Source: Streptomyces sp. NBC_00154
GTDB lineage: Bacteria; Actinomycetota; Actinomycetes; Streptomycetales; Streptomycetaceae
NCBI RefSeq assembly: GCF_026342835.1
Contig: NZ_JAPEMI010000001.1
Coordinates: 868,001 to 932,000 of the forward strand
Direction of reading: 5' to 3'
Length of the DNA stretch: 64,000 bases
Shown here: positions 37,545-46,879 of the stretch, piece by piece
Numbering within the stretch: position 1 is the first letter of the stretch
How the letters are laid out: every line of letters starts with the position of its first letter
The notes under the pieces: model-generated
Seen by the model: the letters and a program-made list of their open reading frames with translations, nothing else
What the model was told of the DNA's origin: nothing
The model's database searches: none
Translations under genes and position numbers: made by a program

Positions 37545-38984
37545 TCAGTCCTGATCCGCGCCGGCCAGTCGCGACCGGCTCCGGCTGTAGCCGGCGTACA
37601 CCGCCGCGCCGGCCACCAGGAACACCGCGAACTGCCCCCAGGTCGCCCAGCCCGTCCCGTACATCAGATACAGGCAGAAGAGGACGCCCAGGATCGGGCT
37701 GAGCGGGTAGAGCGGCACCCGGAAGGAGCGCTTCAGCCCCGGGTTGCTGCGGCGCAACGCGATCACCGCGACATTGACCGCCACCATGATGCCGAGCGTG
37801 CCGATGGTCGTCAGATTCACCACCACGTCGAGGGACGCGAAGGCCGCCGGCACCGCGAAGACGACGGCCACGATCCAGGTGTTGGCGACAGGCGTCGCCG
37901 TCCGCGGCGAGACACGTTCGAAGACCCGCGGGACCAGGCCGTCGCGGGACATCGACATCAGGATGCGGGTCTGCCCGTACATGACCGCGAGCACGACCGA
38001 CGCGATGGCCACGACCGCGCCGAACGCGATGATGCCACCACCGACGGTCGAGCCGGTGACCTGATCGACGATCAGCGAGAGCGCGGCCGGCTTGTCGGAG
38101 ACGGCGTCCGCGCCGAGTGCGCCGATGGCCGTGAGGGCGACCGCGCAGTAGAGCAGGGTGGCGACCCCGATGCAGATCAGGATCGCGATCGGGATGTTCC
38201 GCCGGGGGTTCTTGACCTCTTCGCCCGCGGTGGTGATCGCGTCGAAGCCGATGTACGAGAAGAACGCCAGCGAGGCACCGGCGGTGACCCCGGCCGGGCC
38301 CTGGGTGGCGAACGGCGTGAGATTACCGGCCTCGAACGCGGTGAACGCGATGGCGCAGAAGGCGATCAGAATGCCGATCTTGAGGACCGCCATCGCGGCC
38401 GTGGCGCCCGCGCTCTCCCGGATGCCACGCACCAGCAGGGTGGCGGCCATCATGATCACCACGATGGCCGGGAGATTGATCACGCCGCCCTCGCCGGGCC
38501 CGGCGGACAGGGCGGCGGGCAGGTGCCAGCCGACGAGGCTGTTCAGCAGCTCGTTGACGTACTGGCTCCAGCCGACCGCGACCGCGGAGACCGAGACGCC
38601 GTACTCCAGCAGCAGACACCAGCCGACGAGGAACGCGATGCGCTCGCCGAGGGTGGCGTAGGCGAAGGAGTACGAGCTGCCGGAGACCGGGATCGCGCCG
38701 CCCAGCTCGGCGAAGGAGAACGCGGTGAAGATGCAGGTGATCGCGGCGAGGACGAAGGAGAGGACGACCGCGGGGCCGGCCTCGGCGACGCTGTCGGAGA
38801 GGCCGACGAAGATGCCGGTGCCGACGATCGCTCCTACACCGAAGCACACGAGCTGGAACAGCCCCATGGTGCGCTTGAGGCCGTGCCCCTCCAGGTCGGC
38901 GCCGGATTCGGCGACCAGCTGGTCGGGGCTCTTGATGCGCAGGCCGGGCCGGGGCGACAGGCTCGGCGGGCGGAGCGGACTCAC
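37545..38984 (-). CDS. APC-family amino acid permease of the arginine deiminase locus
   Basis: This 479-residue transporter has about 12-14 helices and cationic-amino-acid-transporter-like features: an N-terminal GADLEGHGLKRTMGLFQLVC, then GVGAIVGTGIFVGL, SFVLAAITCIFTAFSFAELG, FSYIGFDAITTAGEEVKNPR and PVANTW. The likely cargo is arginine or a related basic amino acid, from the neighbouring catabolic genes. The start is GTG 38984 (VSPLRPPSLS); the open frame to 39146 reads through a terminator and a palindrome. It is separated from argF/arcB by 231 bases and probably has its own promoter. Confidence 0.88.
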   Translation of the reverse strand: MSPLRPPSLSPRPGLRIKSPDQLVAESGADLEGHGLKRTMGLFQLVCFGVGAIVGTGIFVGLSDSVAEAGPAVVLSFVLAAITCIFTAFSFAELGGAIPVSGSSYSFAYATLGERIAFLVGWCLLLEYGVSVSAVAVGWSQYVNELLNSLVGWHLPAALSAGPGEGGVINLPAIVVIMMAATLLVRGIRESAGATAAMAVLKIGILIAFCAIAFTAFEAGNLTPFATQGPAGVTAGASLAFFSYIGFDAITTAGEEVKNPRRNIPIAILICIGVATLLYCAVALTAIGALGADAVSDKPAALSLIVDQVTGSTVGGGIIAFGAVVAIASVVLAVMYGQTRILMSMSRDGLVPRVFERVSPRTATPVANTWIVAVVFAVPAAFASLDVVVNLTTIGTLGIMVAVNVAVIALRRSNPGLKRSFRVPLYPLSPILGVLFCLYLMYGTGWATWGQFAVFLVAGAAVYAGYSRSRSRLAGADQD

Positions 38985-39089
38985 GGGGCGATCTCTTCTC
39001 TGGTGAAGCAGGTGAAGCATGTGGGGGCTCGTGCGGATGGAGCGGGTGGGGGGGCTCCGGTCCTCCGGTCCTGCGTGGGGGACGGCACG

Positions 39090-39123
39090 AAAATGGGGCT
39101 CGAGCGTGCGAGCTCGAACCCCA
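39090..39123 (-). terminator. Intrinsic terminator after the carbamoyltransferase gene
   Basis: Eleven-base arms (39094-39104 and 39113-39123, one mismatch) form a hairpin. It is followed on the minus strand by TTTT (complement of 39090-39093). It ends the arcA-side transcript before the permease. Confidence 0.75.
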
Positions 39124-39125
39124 CC

Positions 39126-39148
39126 AAGTGGAACCATGGTAGCCACTT
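39126..39148. promoter_or_regulatory. Palindrome before the permease gene
   Basis: AAGTGG (39126-39131), the central palindrome ACCATGGT (39133-39140) and CCACTT (39143-39148) form a near-perfect 23-base dyad about 150 bases before the permease start. A second palindrome, GCATGATCATGC, lies at 39173-39184. Both are operator candidates for nitrogen or arginine control. Neither matches an Arg box I recognise. Confidence 0.45.
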
Positions 39149-39215
39149 CTTCGCATGTTCACCCAATCGGGTGCATGATCATGCGATGCCGGCGCCGCCC
39201 CCGGCCCGTGCCCGG

Positions 39216-40220
39216 TCAGGCACCGGCCAGGGTCGCCACCAGGACGGCCTTGATCGTGTGCATCCGGTTCTCGGCCTCGTCGAAGACGACCGAGTGCGCG
39301 GACTCGAAGACCTCGTCGGTGACTTCCAGCTCGGTCAGACCGTGGCTGTCGTGGATCTCGCGGCCGACCTTGGTGCCGAGGTCGTGGAAGGCCGGGAGGC
39401 AGTGCAGGAACTTCACGTCGGCGTTGCCCGTGGCCTTCAGGACGTCCATGGTGACGGCGTACGGCGCGAGGGCCGCGATGCGCTCGTCCCAGACCTCCTT
39501 GGGCTCGCCCATGGAGACCCAGACGTCGGTGGCGACGAAGTCGGCGCCCCGGACACCCTCGGCGATGTCCTCGGTGAGAGTGACGGTCGCGCCGCTGGAT
39601 TCGGCGAGCCGACGGGCCTGCGCGACGATCCCCTCGGCCGGCCAGTAGGACTCCGGGGCGACGATCCGGACGTCCATGCCCAGCAGCGCGCCCGTGACCA
39701 GGTACGAGTTGCCCATGTTGAAACGGGCGTCGCCGAGGTAGGCGAAGGCGATCCGCTCCAGCGGCTTGTCGCTGTGCTCGGTCATCGTGAGGACGTCGGC
39801 GAGCATCTGGGTCGGGTGCCAGTCGTCGGTGAGCCCGTTGAAGACGGGCACCCCGCCGTAGGCCGCCAGCTCCTCGACGGTCGCCTGACTGTCACCGCGG
39901 TACTCGATGCCGTCGAACATCCGGCCGAGCACACGGGCGGTGTCCTTCGCCGACTCCTTGTGGCCCATCTGGGAGCCCGTGGGGTCGAGATACGTCGTGG
40001 AGGCACCCTGGTCGGCGGCGGCGACCTCGAAGGCACAGCGAGTGCGGGTCGAGGTCTTCTCGAAGATCAGCGCGATGTTCCGACCGCGTAGCCGCTGCAC
40101 CTCGGTGCCCGACTTCTTGGCCGCCTTGAGCTCGGCGGCCAGGTCGATCAGGCCGCGGAACTCCCCGGCCGTGAAGTCCAGCTCCTTGAGGAAGTGGCGG
40201 CCTGCGAGGTCTATCGCCAT
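39216..40220 (-). CDS. arcB: Ornithine carbamoyltransferase, probably catabolic
   Basis: This 334-residue enzyme interconverts citrulline plus phosphate with ornithine plus carbamoyl phosphate. Motifs are [12 protein letters not shown] (carbamoyl phosphate), the HPTQ block within [11 protein letters not shown], and HCLPAFHD (ornithine). Sequence and length follow the E. coli ArgF/Pseudomonas ArcB type rather than the shorter actinobacterial biosynthetic ArgF. Together with the adjacent arginine deiminase, this argues for a catabolic role. The start is ATG 40220. It is downstream of arcA on the same strand, with a 159-base gap containing repeated CTATAC motifs. Confidence 0.92.
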   Translation of the reverse strand: MAIDLAGRHFLKELDFTAGEFRGLIDLAAELKAAKKSGTEVQRLRGRNIALIFEKTSTRTRCAFEVAAADQGASTTYLDPTGSQMGHKESAKDTARVLGRMFDGIEYRGDSQATVEELAAYGGVPVFNGLTDDWHPTQMLADVLTMTEHSDKPLERIAFAYLGDARFNMGNSYLVTGALLGMDVRIVAPESYWPAEGIVAQARRLAESSGATVTLTEDIAEGVRGADFVATDVWVSMGEPKEVWDERIAALAPYAVTMDVLKATGNADVKFLHCLPAFHDLGTKVGREIHDSHGLTELEVTDEVFESAHSVVFDEAENRMHTIKAVLVATLAGA

Positions 40221-40270
40221 GGTGGCTGCTCCTGGGTCGGGCGAGGGTCGCGCGTACAGTTCCTGGAAGT

Positions 40271-40296
40271 CTATACGAGAGAACGCATCGCTATAC
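40271..40296. promoter_or_regulatory. CTATAC direct repeats upstream of arcB
   Basis: CTATAC occurs at 40271-40276 and 40291-40296, exactly 20 bases (two helical turns) apart, 50-75 bases before the arcB start. Regularly phased direct repeats like this often bind dimeric regulators. The factor is unknown. Confidence 0.35.
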
Positions 40297-40379
40297 AGTC
40301 GCCTGTCCTGCGTGTCCGTGCGGTCCACGGTGTATCCGTACGATCCCCCCGCGCTTTCCGTACGGTGCCGCGCCTCCGG

Positions 40380-41612
40380 CTACACGGGGTCACGGACCAC
40401 CGGACAGCTCATGCAGCGGGGGCCGCCCCGGCCCCGGCCCAGTTCGCTGCCGCGGATCTCTATGACCTCGATGCCTTCTTTGCGCAGATACGTGTTGGTG
40501 GTGGCGTTGCGCTCGTAGGCGATGACGACACCCGGCTCGACTGCCAGCACATTGCAGCCGTCGTCCCACTGCTCGCGCTCCGCCGCGTGCACGTCCTGGG
40601 TGGCCGTGAGCACCCGGATCGAGGCCAGGCCGAGCGCCGCCGCGATGGCCCGGTGCATGTGCTCCGGGGGATGGTCGGTGACCTTCAGATCCCGCGGTCC
40701 GCCGCCGGGCTCGATGGTGTACGAGCGGAGCATGCCGAGCCCCGCGTACTGGGTGAACGTATCGCCGTCGATCATCGTCATCACCGTGTCGAGGTGCATG
40801 AACGCCCGGCGTTTCGGCATGTCGAGCGCCACGATCGTCCGGGCGGAACCGGCGTCGAACAGTCCGCGCGCCAGCATCTCGACCGCCTGCGGCGTGGTGC
40901 GCTCGCTCATCCCGATGAGGACGGCGCCCTGGCCGATGACCAGGACGTCGCCGCCCTCGATGGTGGACGGATAGTCGTCCTGCCCCTCCGACCAGTGATG
41001 GAAGGCCCCGGCCTCGGCGCCGGTGAAGAGGGGGTGGTGGCGGTAGATCGCCTCGAAGTGGACGGTCTCGCGCTGCCGGGCCGGCCAGCGCATCGCGTTG
41101 ATGGACACCCCGTCGTAGATCCAGGCCGACGTGTCCCGGGTGAAGAGATGGTTGGGCAGCGGGCCGAGCAGGAAGTCGTCCAGGTCCATGACGTGGAACC
41201 GGACGGAGGTCGGCTCGCTGTGCCGCTCCAGGAACTCCCGCTTCGTCATCCCGCCCACCAGCGCCTCCGCCAGCTCGTCGGTGGACAGCTCCTCGAAGGC
41301 GGCGCGCAGATGTTCGGTGGCGAGCGGGCCGTACTCCTTCTCGTCGAAGACCCGGTCCAGCACCAGTCGCTTGGCCACCGGAATGTCCAGGGCCTCACGG
41401 AGCAGATCGCCGAAGAGATGCACCTCCACCCCGCGGTCGCGCAGGACGTCCGCGAAGCCGTCGTGCTCCTGCCGGGCGCGGCGCACCCACAGCACGTCGT
41501 CGAAGAGGAGCGCGTCCTTGTTGCTGGGGGTGAGCCGCTTCAGTTCGAGATCGGGGCGGTGCACTATGACGCGGCGCAGCCGCCCGGCCTCGGAGTCGAC
41601 ATGGAATCCCAT
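40380..41612 (-). CDS. arcA: Arginine deiminase
   Basis: This 410-residue enzyme hydrolyses arginine to citrulline and ammonia. Features are the N-terminal [17 protein letters not shown], substrate-binding [36 protein letters not shown], and the nucleophilic cysteine in [11 protein letters not shown] near the C-terminus. The start is ATG 41612. With arcB and the permease it forms an arginine deiminase module. Carbamate kinase (arcC), which would make ATP, is not in this neighbourhood. Confidence 0.95.
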   Translation of the reverse strand: MGFHVDSEAGRLRRVIVHRPDLELKRLTPSNKDALLFDDVLWVRRARQEHDGFADVLRDRGVEVHLFGDLLREALDIPVAKRLVLDRVFDEKEYGPLATEHLRAAFEELSTDELAEALVGGMTKREFLERHSEPTSVRFHVMDLDDFLLGPLPNHLFTRDTSAWIYDGVSINAMRWPARQRETVHFEAIYRHHPLFTGAEAGAFHHWSEGQDDYPSTIEGGDVLVIGQGAVLIGMSERTTPQAVEMLARGLFDAGSARTIVALDMPKRRAFMHLDTVMTMIDGDTFTQYAGLGMLRSYTIEPGGGPRDLKVTDHPPEHMHRAIAAALGLASIRVLTATQDVHAAEREQWDDGCNVLAVEPGVVIAYERNATTNTYLRKEGIEVIEIRGSELGRGRGGPRCMSCPVVRDPV

Positions 41613-41681
41613 GCCTCCATCCTCACCGCGCGGAGCGCCGTTCACCCGGCGAATCACCACCTGTTCTCTTCGTCTTCGGGA

Positions 41682-44285
41682 TCAGAGCCGCGGGTCGACG
41701 GGCTCCGACTCCAGGGCGAGCACCGCGAACACCGCTTCGTGGACCCGCCACAGCGGCTCCCCGTCGGCGAGCCGGTCCAGCGCCTCCAGCCCCAGGGCGT
41801 ACTCACGGAGCGCCAACGACCGCTTGTGGCCGAGGAACCGGGAGCGCAGCCGCTCCAGATTCTCCGGACGCGTGTACTCCGGGCCGTAGATGATCCGCAG
41901 GTACTCCCGGCCGCGCACCTTGATGCCCGGCTGGACCAGCCTGCCCTTCGCGTCCCGGACGAGCGCCCCGAGCGGTTTGACGACCATGCCTTCGCCGCCG
42001 CGGCCGGTCATCTCCAGCCACCAGTCGATACCGGCGCGGACCGATGCCTCGTCGCCGGTGTCGACGACGAGCCGCCGGGTGACCTGGAGCAGGCCGGTGG
42101 GGTCGTGCTCCACCAGCCGGTCGAGCCAGGCAAGCTGCTCGTCATGGGGTACGGAGGCCAGCGAGCGGCCCCGCACGGCGAGGATCTGGAACGGGGCGAT
42201 CCGCACCCCGTCGAGGCCCTCGGTGGACCAGCAGTAGCGACGGTAGGCGTCGGTGAACGCCGCCGCGTCGGCCGTCCGGTCCTGCTGACGCGCAGCCAGG
42301 TCGGTGACGTCGACACCGCGGGCCGCCGCTGCCGCCAGCGCCGCGTTGGCCCCGGGGAGGACGGCACCGGACGCGGCGCCGACCGCCGCGTACTGCGAGC
42401 GCAACAGGCCTCCGGCCTTGAGGGACCAGGGCATCAGCTCGGCGTCGAGCAGCACCCAGTCGGTGTCCCACTCGTCCCAGAGTCCGGCGGCGGTGACAGC
42501 CGTGCGCAGCCTGCCGAGGATCACCTCGGTCAGGGCGACGTCGTCCAGGAACGGCCGTCCGGTACGGGTGTGCAGCGCCCCGGTCGGGCCCTCGACACCG
42601 AACCGCTCCCGGGCCGCTTCCGCGTCGCGGCAGACCAGGGCCACCGCGCGCGAGCCCATGTGCTTCTCCTCGCACACGACCGTGGCGACGCCGTCCGCCC
42701 GGTACTGGGCGAACGCCTCGGCCGGGTGCTCCAGGAAGCCCTCCTCCTGGGACGTGGCGGTCGGCGCCATGGTCGGCGGCAGGTAGCCGAGCAGCCGCGG
42801 GTCGACGGCGAACCGGCTCATGACTTCGAGCGCCGCCGCGGCGTTCTCCTCGCGCACCGAGATCCGGCCCAGGTACCGGGTCTCCACGATCCGGCGGCCC
42901 TGCACATCGGCGAGGTCCAGCGGGCGGCCCTCCCGGCCCCCGGGTGCCTCGGTGGTCAGCGGCTTGGCGGGCTCGTACCAGACCTTCTCGGCCGGTACGT
43001 CGACGAGTTCGCGCTCGGGCCAGCGCAGCGCGGTCATCTTCCCGCCGAAGACGGCACCGGTGTCCAGGCAGAGGGTGTTGTTGACCCAGGAGGTGCTGGG
43101 CACGGGGGTGTGGCCGTAGACCACGGCTGCGCGGCCGCGGTACTCCTCCGCCCACGGGTAGCGGACGGGCAGGCCGAACTCGTCGGTCTCACCGGTGGTG
43201 TCCCCGTACAGCGCGTGCGAACGGACCCGTCCGGACGTACGCCCGTGGTACTTCTCGGGCAGCCCGGCGTGGCAGACGACCAGCTTGCCGCCGTCCAGCA
43301 CGTAGTGGCTGACGAGCCCGTCGATGAACTCCCGCACCTGCTCGCGGAAGGCCGGGTCCTTCGCGTCCTCCCGGTCGAACTGCTCGATGGTCTCGGCGAG
43401 TCCATGGGTGTGCTGGACCTTGCGGCCCTTGAGGTAGCGCCCGAGTTTGTTCTCGTGGTTCCCCGGCACGCACAGGGCGTTGCCCGCGGACACCATGGAC
43501 ATGACGCGGCGCAGCACACCGGGGCTGTCGGGGCCGCGGTCGACGAGGTCGCCGACGAAGACCGCCGTACGCCCTTCGGGGTGCGCGCCGTCGACGTAAC
43601 CGAGCTTGCCGAGCAGGGACTCCAGCTCGGAGCTGCAGCCGTGGATGTCACCGATGATGTCGAACGGGCCGGTGAGATGACGGAGGTCGTTGTAGCGGCG
43701 CTCGAGCACCACTTCGGCGTGCTCGGCCTCCTCCTCGGTGCGCAGGATGTGCACCTTGCGGAAACCCTCGCGCTCCAGGCCGCGCAGCGAACGGCGCAGC
43801 TCGCGACGGTGGCGCTGGACGACGTGGCGGGGCATGCCGGCCCGGTCGGGGCGGGCGGCGTTGCGCGTCTGGCAGACCTCTTCGGGCAGGTCGAGCACGA
43901 TCGCGATCGGCAGCACGTCGTGGCTGCGGGCCAGCTGCACCAGCTGCTTGCGGCTCTCTGCCTGGACGTTGGTGGCGTCGACGACGGTCAGCCGCCCGGC
44001 GGCGAGCCGCTTGCCCGCGATGTAGTGCAGCACGTCGAAGGCGTCGCCGCTGGCGCTCTGGTCGTTCTCGTCGTCGGCGACGAGGCCGCGGCAGAAGTCC
44101 GAGGAGATGATCTCGGTGGGCTTGAAGTGCCTGCGCGCGAAGGTGGACTTGCCGGAGCCGCTGGCTCCGACGAGAACGACGAGCGAGAGGTCGGTCACCG
44201 GCAGCGTACGGTGCGCGCCGGTGCTCTTCTCGGTGCCGGTGCCGGTGCCTGTGCCTGTGCCGGTGCCTGTGTCGTTGTCGGTCAT
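41682..44285 (-). CDS. pnkp: Polynucleotide kinase-phosphatase-ligase Pnkp (RNA repair)
   Basis: This 867-residue three-domain protein has the bacterial Pnkp architecture. The 5'-kinase domain has a P-loop GASGSGKST at 40-48. The central metallophosphoesterase (GDIHGC, FVGDLVDRG, PGNHENK, CHAGLPEK and VYGHTP, about 210-460) removes 2',3'-cyclic phosphates. The C-terminal ligase/adenylyltransferase has its nucleotidyl lysine in EEKHMGSRA (about 538) and GGEGMVVKP further on. It works with Hen1, encoded immediately upstream with an ATGA overlap, to heal and seal RNAs cut by ribotoxins. Residues 5-18 are a (TG)n run encoded by hexanucleotide repeats. The start is ATG 44285. Confidence 0.95.
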   Translation of the reverse strand: MTDNDTGTGTGTGTGTGTEKSTGAHRTLPVTDLSLVVLVGASGSGKSTFARRHFKPTEIISSDFCRGLVADDENDQSASGDAFDVLHYIAGKRLAAGRLTVVDATNVQAESRKQLVQLARSHDVLPIAIVLDLPEEVCQTRNAARPDRAGMPRHVVQRHRRELRRSLRGLEREGFRKVHILRTEEEAEHAEVVLERRYNDLRHLTGPFDIIGDIHGCSSELESLLGKLGYVDGAHPEGRTAVFVGDLVDRGPDSPGVLRRVMSMVSAGNALCVPGNHENKLGRYLKGRKVQHTHGLAETIEQFDREDAKDPAFREQVREFIDGLVSHYVLDGGKLVVCHAGLPEKYHGRTSGRVRSHALYGDTTGETDEFGLPVRYPWAEEYRGRAAVVYGHTPVPSTSWVNNTLCLDTGAVFGGKMTALRWPERELVDVPAEKVWYEPAKPLTTEAPGGREGRPLDLADVQGRRIVETRYLGRISVREENAAAALEVMSRFAVDPRLLGYLPPTMAPTATSQEEGFLEHPAEAFAQYRADGVATVVCEEKHMGSRAVALVCRDAEAARERFGVEGPTGALHTRTGRPFLDDVALTEVILGRLRTAVTAAGLWDEWDTDWVLLDAELMPWSLKAGGLLRSQYAAVGAASGAVLPGANAALAAAAARGVDVTDLAARQQDRTADAAAFTDAYRRYCWSTEGLDGVRIAPFQILAVRGRSLASVPHDEQLAWLDRLVEHDPTGLLQVTRRLVVDTGDEASVRAGIDWWLEMTGRGGEGMVVKPLGALVRDAKGRLVQPGIKVRGREYLRIIYGPEYTRPENLERLRSRFLGHKRSLALREYALGLEALDRLADGEPLWRVHEAVFAVLALESEPVDPRL
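44231..44270. repeat. Hexanucleotide repeat at the pnkp N-terminus
   Basis: About six to seven tandem CGGTGC/CTGTGC units encode alternating Thr-Gly (residues about 6-18 of Pnkp). Because the unit is six bases, length changes would add or remove Thr-Gly pairs without a frameshift. Confidence 0.8.
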
Positions 44286-45760
44286 GCTGCCTTCGCCTCC
44301 TTCTTCTTCGTGTCGTCCTCTGCGGTCCTCGTGAACACGGCCAGCTGCGTGGGCGGCCCCACCTCAGGGTCGTCGGGCCCCACCGGCACGAAGTCGACTC
44401 CGTATCCGTGCCGCTGCGCCACCTCCTGCCCCCAGGCCCGGAACTCCGCCCTGGTCCACTCGAAGCGGTGGTCGCCGTGGCGCACATGTCCGGCCGGGAG
44501 GCTCTCCCAGCGGACGTTGTACTCGACATTGGGTGTCGTCACGAGCACCGTCTGCGGCCGAGCCGAACCGAACACCGCGTACTCCAGCGCCGGCAGCCTC
44601 GGCAGGTCGAGGTGCTCGATGACCTCACTGAGCACCGCCGCGTCATAGCCGGCCAGCCGCTTGTCGGTGTACGTGAGCGAGCCCTGCCGCAGCGTGACGC
44701 GGCCGGCCTGCCGCTCCCCCATCCGGTCGAGCTTGAGGCGGCGCGAGGCGATGGTCAGAGCGCGCATCGAGACATCGACGCCGACGATCTCCGTGAAGCG
44801 CACGTCCCTCAGCAACGCCTGGACCAACTGACCCTGTCCGCAGCCCAGGTCGAGCACCCGGCTCGCCCCGGCGGCGCGCAGCGCCTCCAGGATCGCCGTG
44901 CGCCGCTGCTCGGCGAGCGGCACCGGCTTCTCCTCGGTGTCCGTCGTCTCGTCCACCGCGTTGTCGACGCTCTCCACCGCGAGGTCGTCCAGCTCGGCCA
45001 GCCGCACCAGCTCCAGCCGTTCCATCGCCTGCCGGGTCAGCCCCCAGCGCCGCGACAGATAGCGGCTGGTGATCAGCTTCTGCTCGGGGTGGTCGGCCAG
45101 CCAGCCGTCACCGGCCCGCAGCAGCTTGTCCACCTCGTCGGGCGCGACCCAGTAGTGCTTGGCGTCGTCGAGCACCGGCAGCAGCACATACAGCTGCCGC
45201 AGCGCGTCGGCGAGCCGCAACTCGCCCTCCAGCACGAGCCGTACGTACCGCGAGTCGCCCCACTCCGGGAACTGCTCGTCCAGCGGTACGGCCACGGCGT
45301 CCACGCTCGCCCAGCCGAGCGGCCCGAAGAGCTTCGAGACCAGCTCAGGCCCGCCGCGCGCCGGGAGCGCGGGCACCTCGATCCGGAGCGGCATGGGATC
45401 CGCCGCGCGCTCGGGCCGGGCCCGGCACACACCGTTCAGAGCGGACTTGAAGACAGCGCTCATCGCGACGGAGAGCAGTGAGGACGCCGCGTACGGGCGG
45501 TCGTTCACGTACTGCGCGAGCGCCGCGTCGGGGGCGCCGCCCCGGCCCTTTCCCTTGCCGCGCCGCACCAGCGCCACCGGATCCACCTCCAGCAACAGCG
45601 CGGCCGTGCAGCGCTCGGCCGATGCCTCGGGGTAGAAGACATGGGCGGTGCCGTGGGATGTGGAGAACTGCTGCGCCTTCTCGGGGTGCTTGTGCAGCAG
45701 AAAGCCGAGGTCGGTGGCGGGTCGCTCCGGCGTACCGGTCGTGCTGATTGTCAGGAACAC
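44282..45760 (-). CDS. hen1: RNA 3'-terminal ribose 2'-O-methyltransferase Hen1
   Basis: This 492-residue bacterial Hen1 methylates the 2'-OH at the broken RNA end before ligation, so that the repaired site resists renewed ribotoxin cleavage. The N-terminal half (about 1-250) is the bacterial Hen1 N-terminal domain that activates Pnkp ligation. The methyltransferase domain shows VLDLGCGQGQL (SAM site, about 299). The metal-binding Glu, Glu and His are in SEVIEHLD (about 378), with a further His in DHRFEWTRAEF. The start is GTG 45760. It is coupled to pnkp by a four-base overlap, and lies 53 bases after the homocysteine methyltransferase stop. Confidence 0.94.
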   Translation of the reverse strand: MFLTISTTGTPERPATDLGFLLHKHPEKAQQFSTSHGTAHVFYPEASAERCTAALLLEVDPVALVRRGKGKGRGGAPDAALAQYVNDRPYAASSLLSVAMSAVFKSALNGVCRARPERAADPMPLRIEVPALPARGGPELVSKLFGPLGWASVDAVAVPLDEQFPEWGDSRYVRLVLEGELRLADALRQLYVLLPVLDDAKHYWVAPDEVDKLLRAGDGWLADHPEQKLITSRYLSRRWGLTRQAMERLELVRLAELDDLAVESVDNAVDETTDTEEKPVPLAEQRRTAILEALRAAGASRVLDLGCGQGQLVQALLRDVRFTEIVGVDVSMRALTIASRRLKLDRMGERQAGRVTLRQGSLTYTDKRLAGYDAAVLSEVIEHLDLPRLPALEYAVFGSARPQTVLVTTPNVEYNVRWESLPAGHVRHGDHRFEWTRAEFRAWGQEVAQRHGYGVDFVPVGPDDPEVGPPTQLAVFTRTAEDDTKKKEAKAA

Positions 45761-45813
45761 ACGTCCGAGTATGGTCCGGTGCACTCGCCCCTCACCAGGC
45801 ATTTTGTTGATGT

Positions 45814-46788
45814 CTACGGTTCCGGTGTTCCTCCTGGCCTTCCCGCCCCTGCTGCCCCTCCTGTCTGTCCTGTCCGTCCCGTCCGTTCTGCCTCCAGGAG
45901 CTCGGCCAGTTTCGCGATCGAACCGGGGCCGACCCGGCAGCAGCCGCCGACCAGCCGGGCGCCTGCCGCCTGCCAGCCCCGCACCCGGCCCGGGTCGAAG
46001 GTGGCACCCCCGGTCCACGCCCGGCCCTGGGCGTCCCACCGCTCACCGCTGTTCGGGTACACGACGACCGGCTTCCCGGTCACCTCCGCCGCCGTCTCCA
46101 CCGCACGGTCGGCATCGGCCGGATCGCAGCAGTTCACCCCCACAGCCACCACGTGCTCGTGCCCGGCGGCGAGCCCGAAGGCCGTCTCCAGCGGCTGCCC
46201 GGCCCGGGTCCGGTCCCCCGCCACGCTGTACGAGAGCCAGACGGGCAGCCCGCACCCCTCGACCGCCCGCAGCAGTGCCTCCGCCTCTTCGACGTCCGGC
46301 ACCGTCTCCAGTGCCAGCGCATCGGGTCCGGCGGCGGCCAGCGCCTCGATCCGGGGCCGGTGGAAGCGCTCCAGCTCCCGGACCGAGAGGCCGTACCGCC
46401 CGCGGTACTCGCTGCCGTCCGCGAGCATCGCCCCGTACGGGCCGACCGAGGCGGCGACCCAGATCTCCCGGTCCGTCGCGCCACCGGCCCGCCGGGCCAG
46501 TTCCACGCTGCGGGCGAAGAGCTCCGCCGCTCGGTCCCGGCCGATCCCCCGCCGCGCGAGCCCCTCGAACGTCGCCTGATAGCCCGAGGTGATGAGCACC
46601 TGCGCACCCGCCCGCACATAGGCCCGGTGCGCGGCCTCGATCTGCCGGTCCTCGTCGAGCAGCAGCCGGGCCGACCACAGCTCGTCGGACAGATCGCAGC
46701 CCTGCGCCTCCAACTGGTTGGAGAGGCCTCCGTCCAGCAGGACAGTGGACTCGGCGAGCGCGGCGGTCAGCGGGCGGTCGGGTTGCAC
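45814..46788 (-). CDS. mmuM: Homocysteine S-methyltransferase
   Basis: This 324-residue zinc-dependent enzyme transfers a methyl group from S-methylmethionine or S-adenosylmethionine to homocysteine, making methionine. Zinc-ligand cysteines are in GVNCCDP and GGCCRVGP; LLDGGLSNQLE opens the barrel. The start is GTG 46788, with AGAGGAGC just upstream. The last 25 residues are a low-complexity Gly/Thr/Pro tail encoded by short repeats. Being upstream of hen1-pnkp on the same strand, it may supply methionine for SAM used by Hen1, but co-transcription is inferred from spacing only. Confidence 0.92.
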   Translation of the reverse strand: MQPDRPLTAALAESTVLLDGGLSNQLEAQGCDLSDELWSARLLLDEDRQIEAAHRAYVRAGAQVLITSGYQATFEGLARRGIGRDRAAELFARSVELARRAGGATDREIWVAASVGPYGAMLADGSEYRGRYGLSVRELERFHRPRIEALAAAGPDALALETVPDVEEAEALLRAVEGCGLPVWLSYSVAGDRTRAGQPLETAFGLAAGHEHVVAVGVNCCDPADADRAVETAAEVTGKPVVVYPNSGERWDAQGRAWTGGATFDPGRVRGWQAAGARLVGGCCRVGPGSIAKLAELLEAERTGRTGQTGGAAGAGRPGGTPEP

Positions 46789-46840
46789 AGGTGCTCCTCT
46801 CGGCGACTCGTGTTCACCTGCTCTTGTTCACCAGTCCGGC

Positions 46841-46873
46841 GTCCACCTCGGTCGGGTGTCCACCTCGGTCGGG
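46841..46873. repeat. Two 16-base direct repeats before mmuM
   Basis: GTCCACCTCGGTCGGG occurs at 46841-46856 and again at 46858-46873, one base apart. It lies in the 91-base gap between mmuM and the oxidoreductase gene upstream. The related TGTTCACC elements at 46811-46832 are also repeated. This looks like a recent tandem duplication, possibly of regulatory DNA. Confidence 0.7.
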
Positions 46874-46879
46874 ACCGGC

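Noticed and set aside
40336..40365. CCGTACG...CGTACGG dyad after arcA as an intrinsic terminator.
   Set aside because: The stem is only seven bases with a 16-base loop and no T tract, so it was not listed as a terminator.
44231..44270. The hexanucleotide repeat as a phase-variation switch.
   Set aside because: The six-base unit cannot change the reading frame, so on/off switching by slippage is not possible; only linker length can vary.
40194..44648. A 1484-codon plus-strand open frame opposite arcA, pnkp and hen1.
   Set aside because: It is antisense to clear genes with motif-level homology. The translation is low-complexity Arg/Gly/Ala/Val without any domain, as expected from GC bias at third positions.
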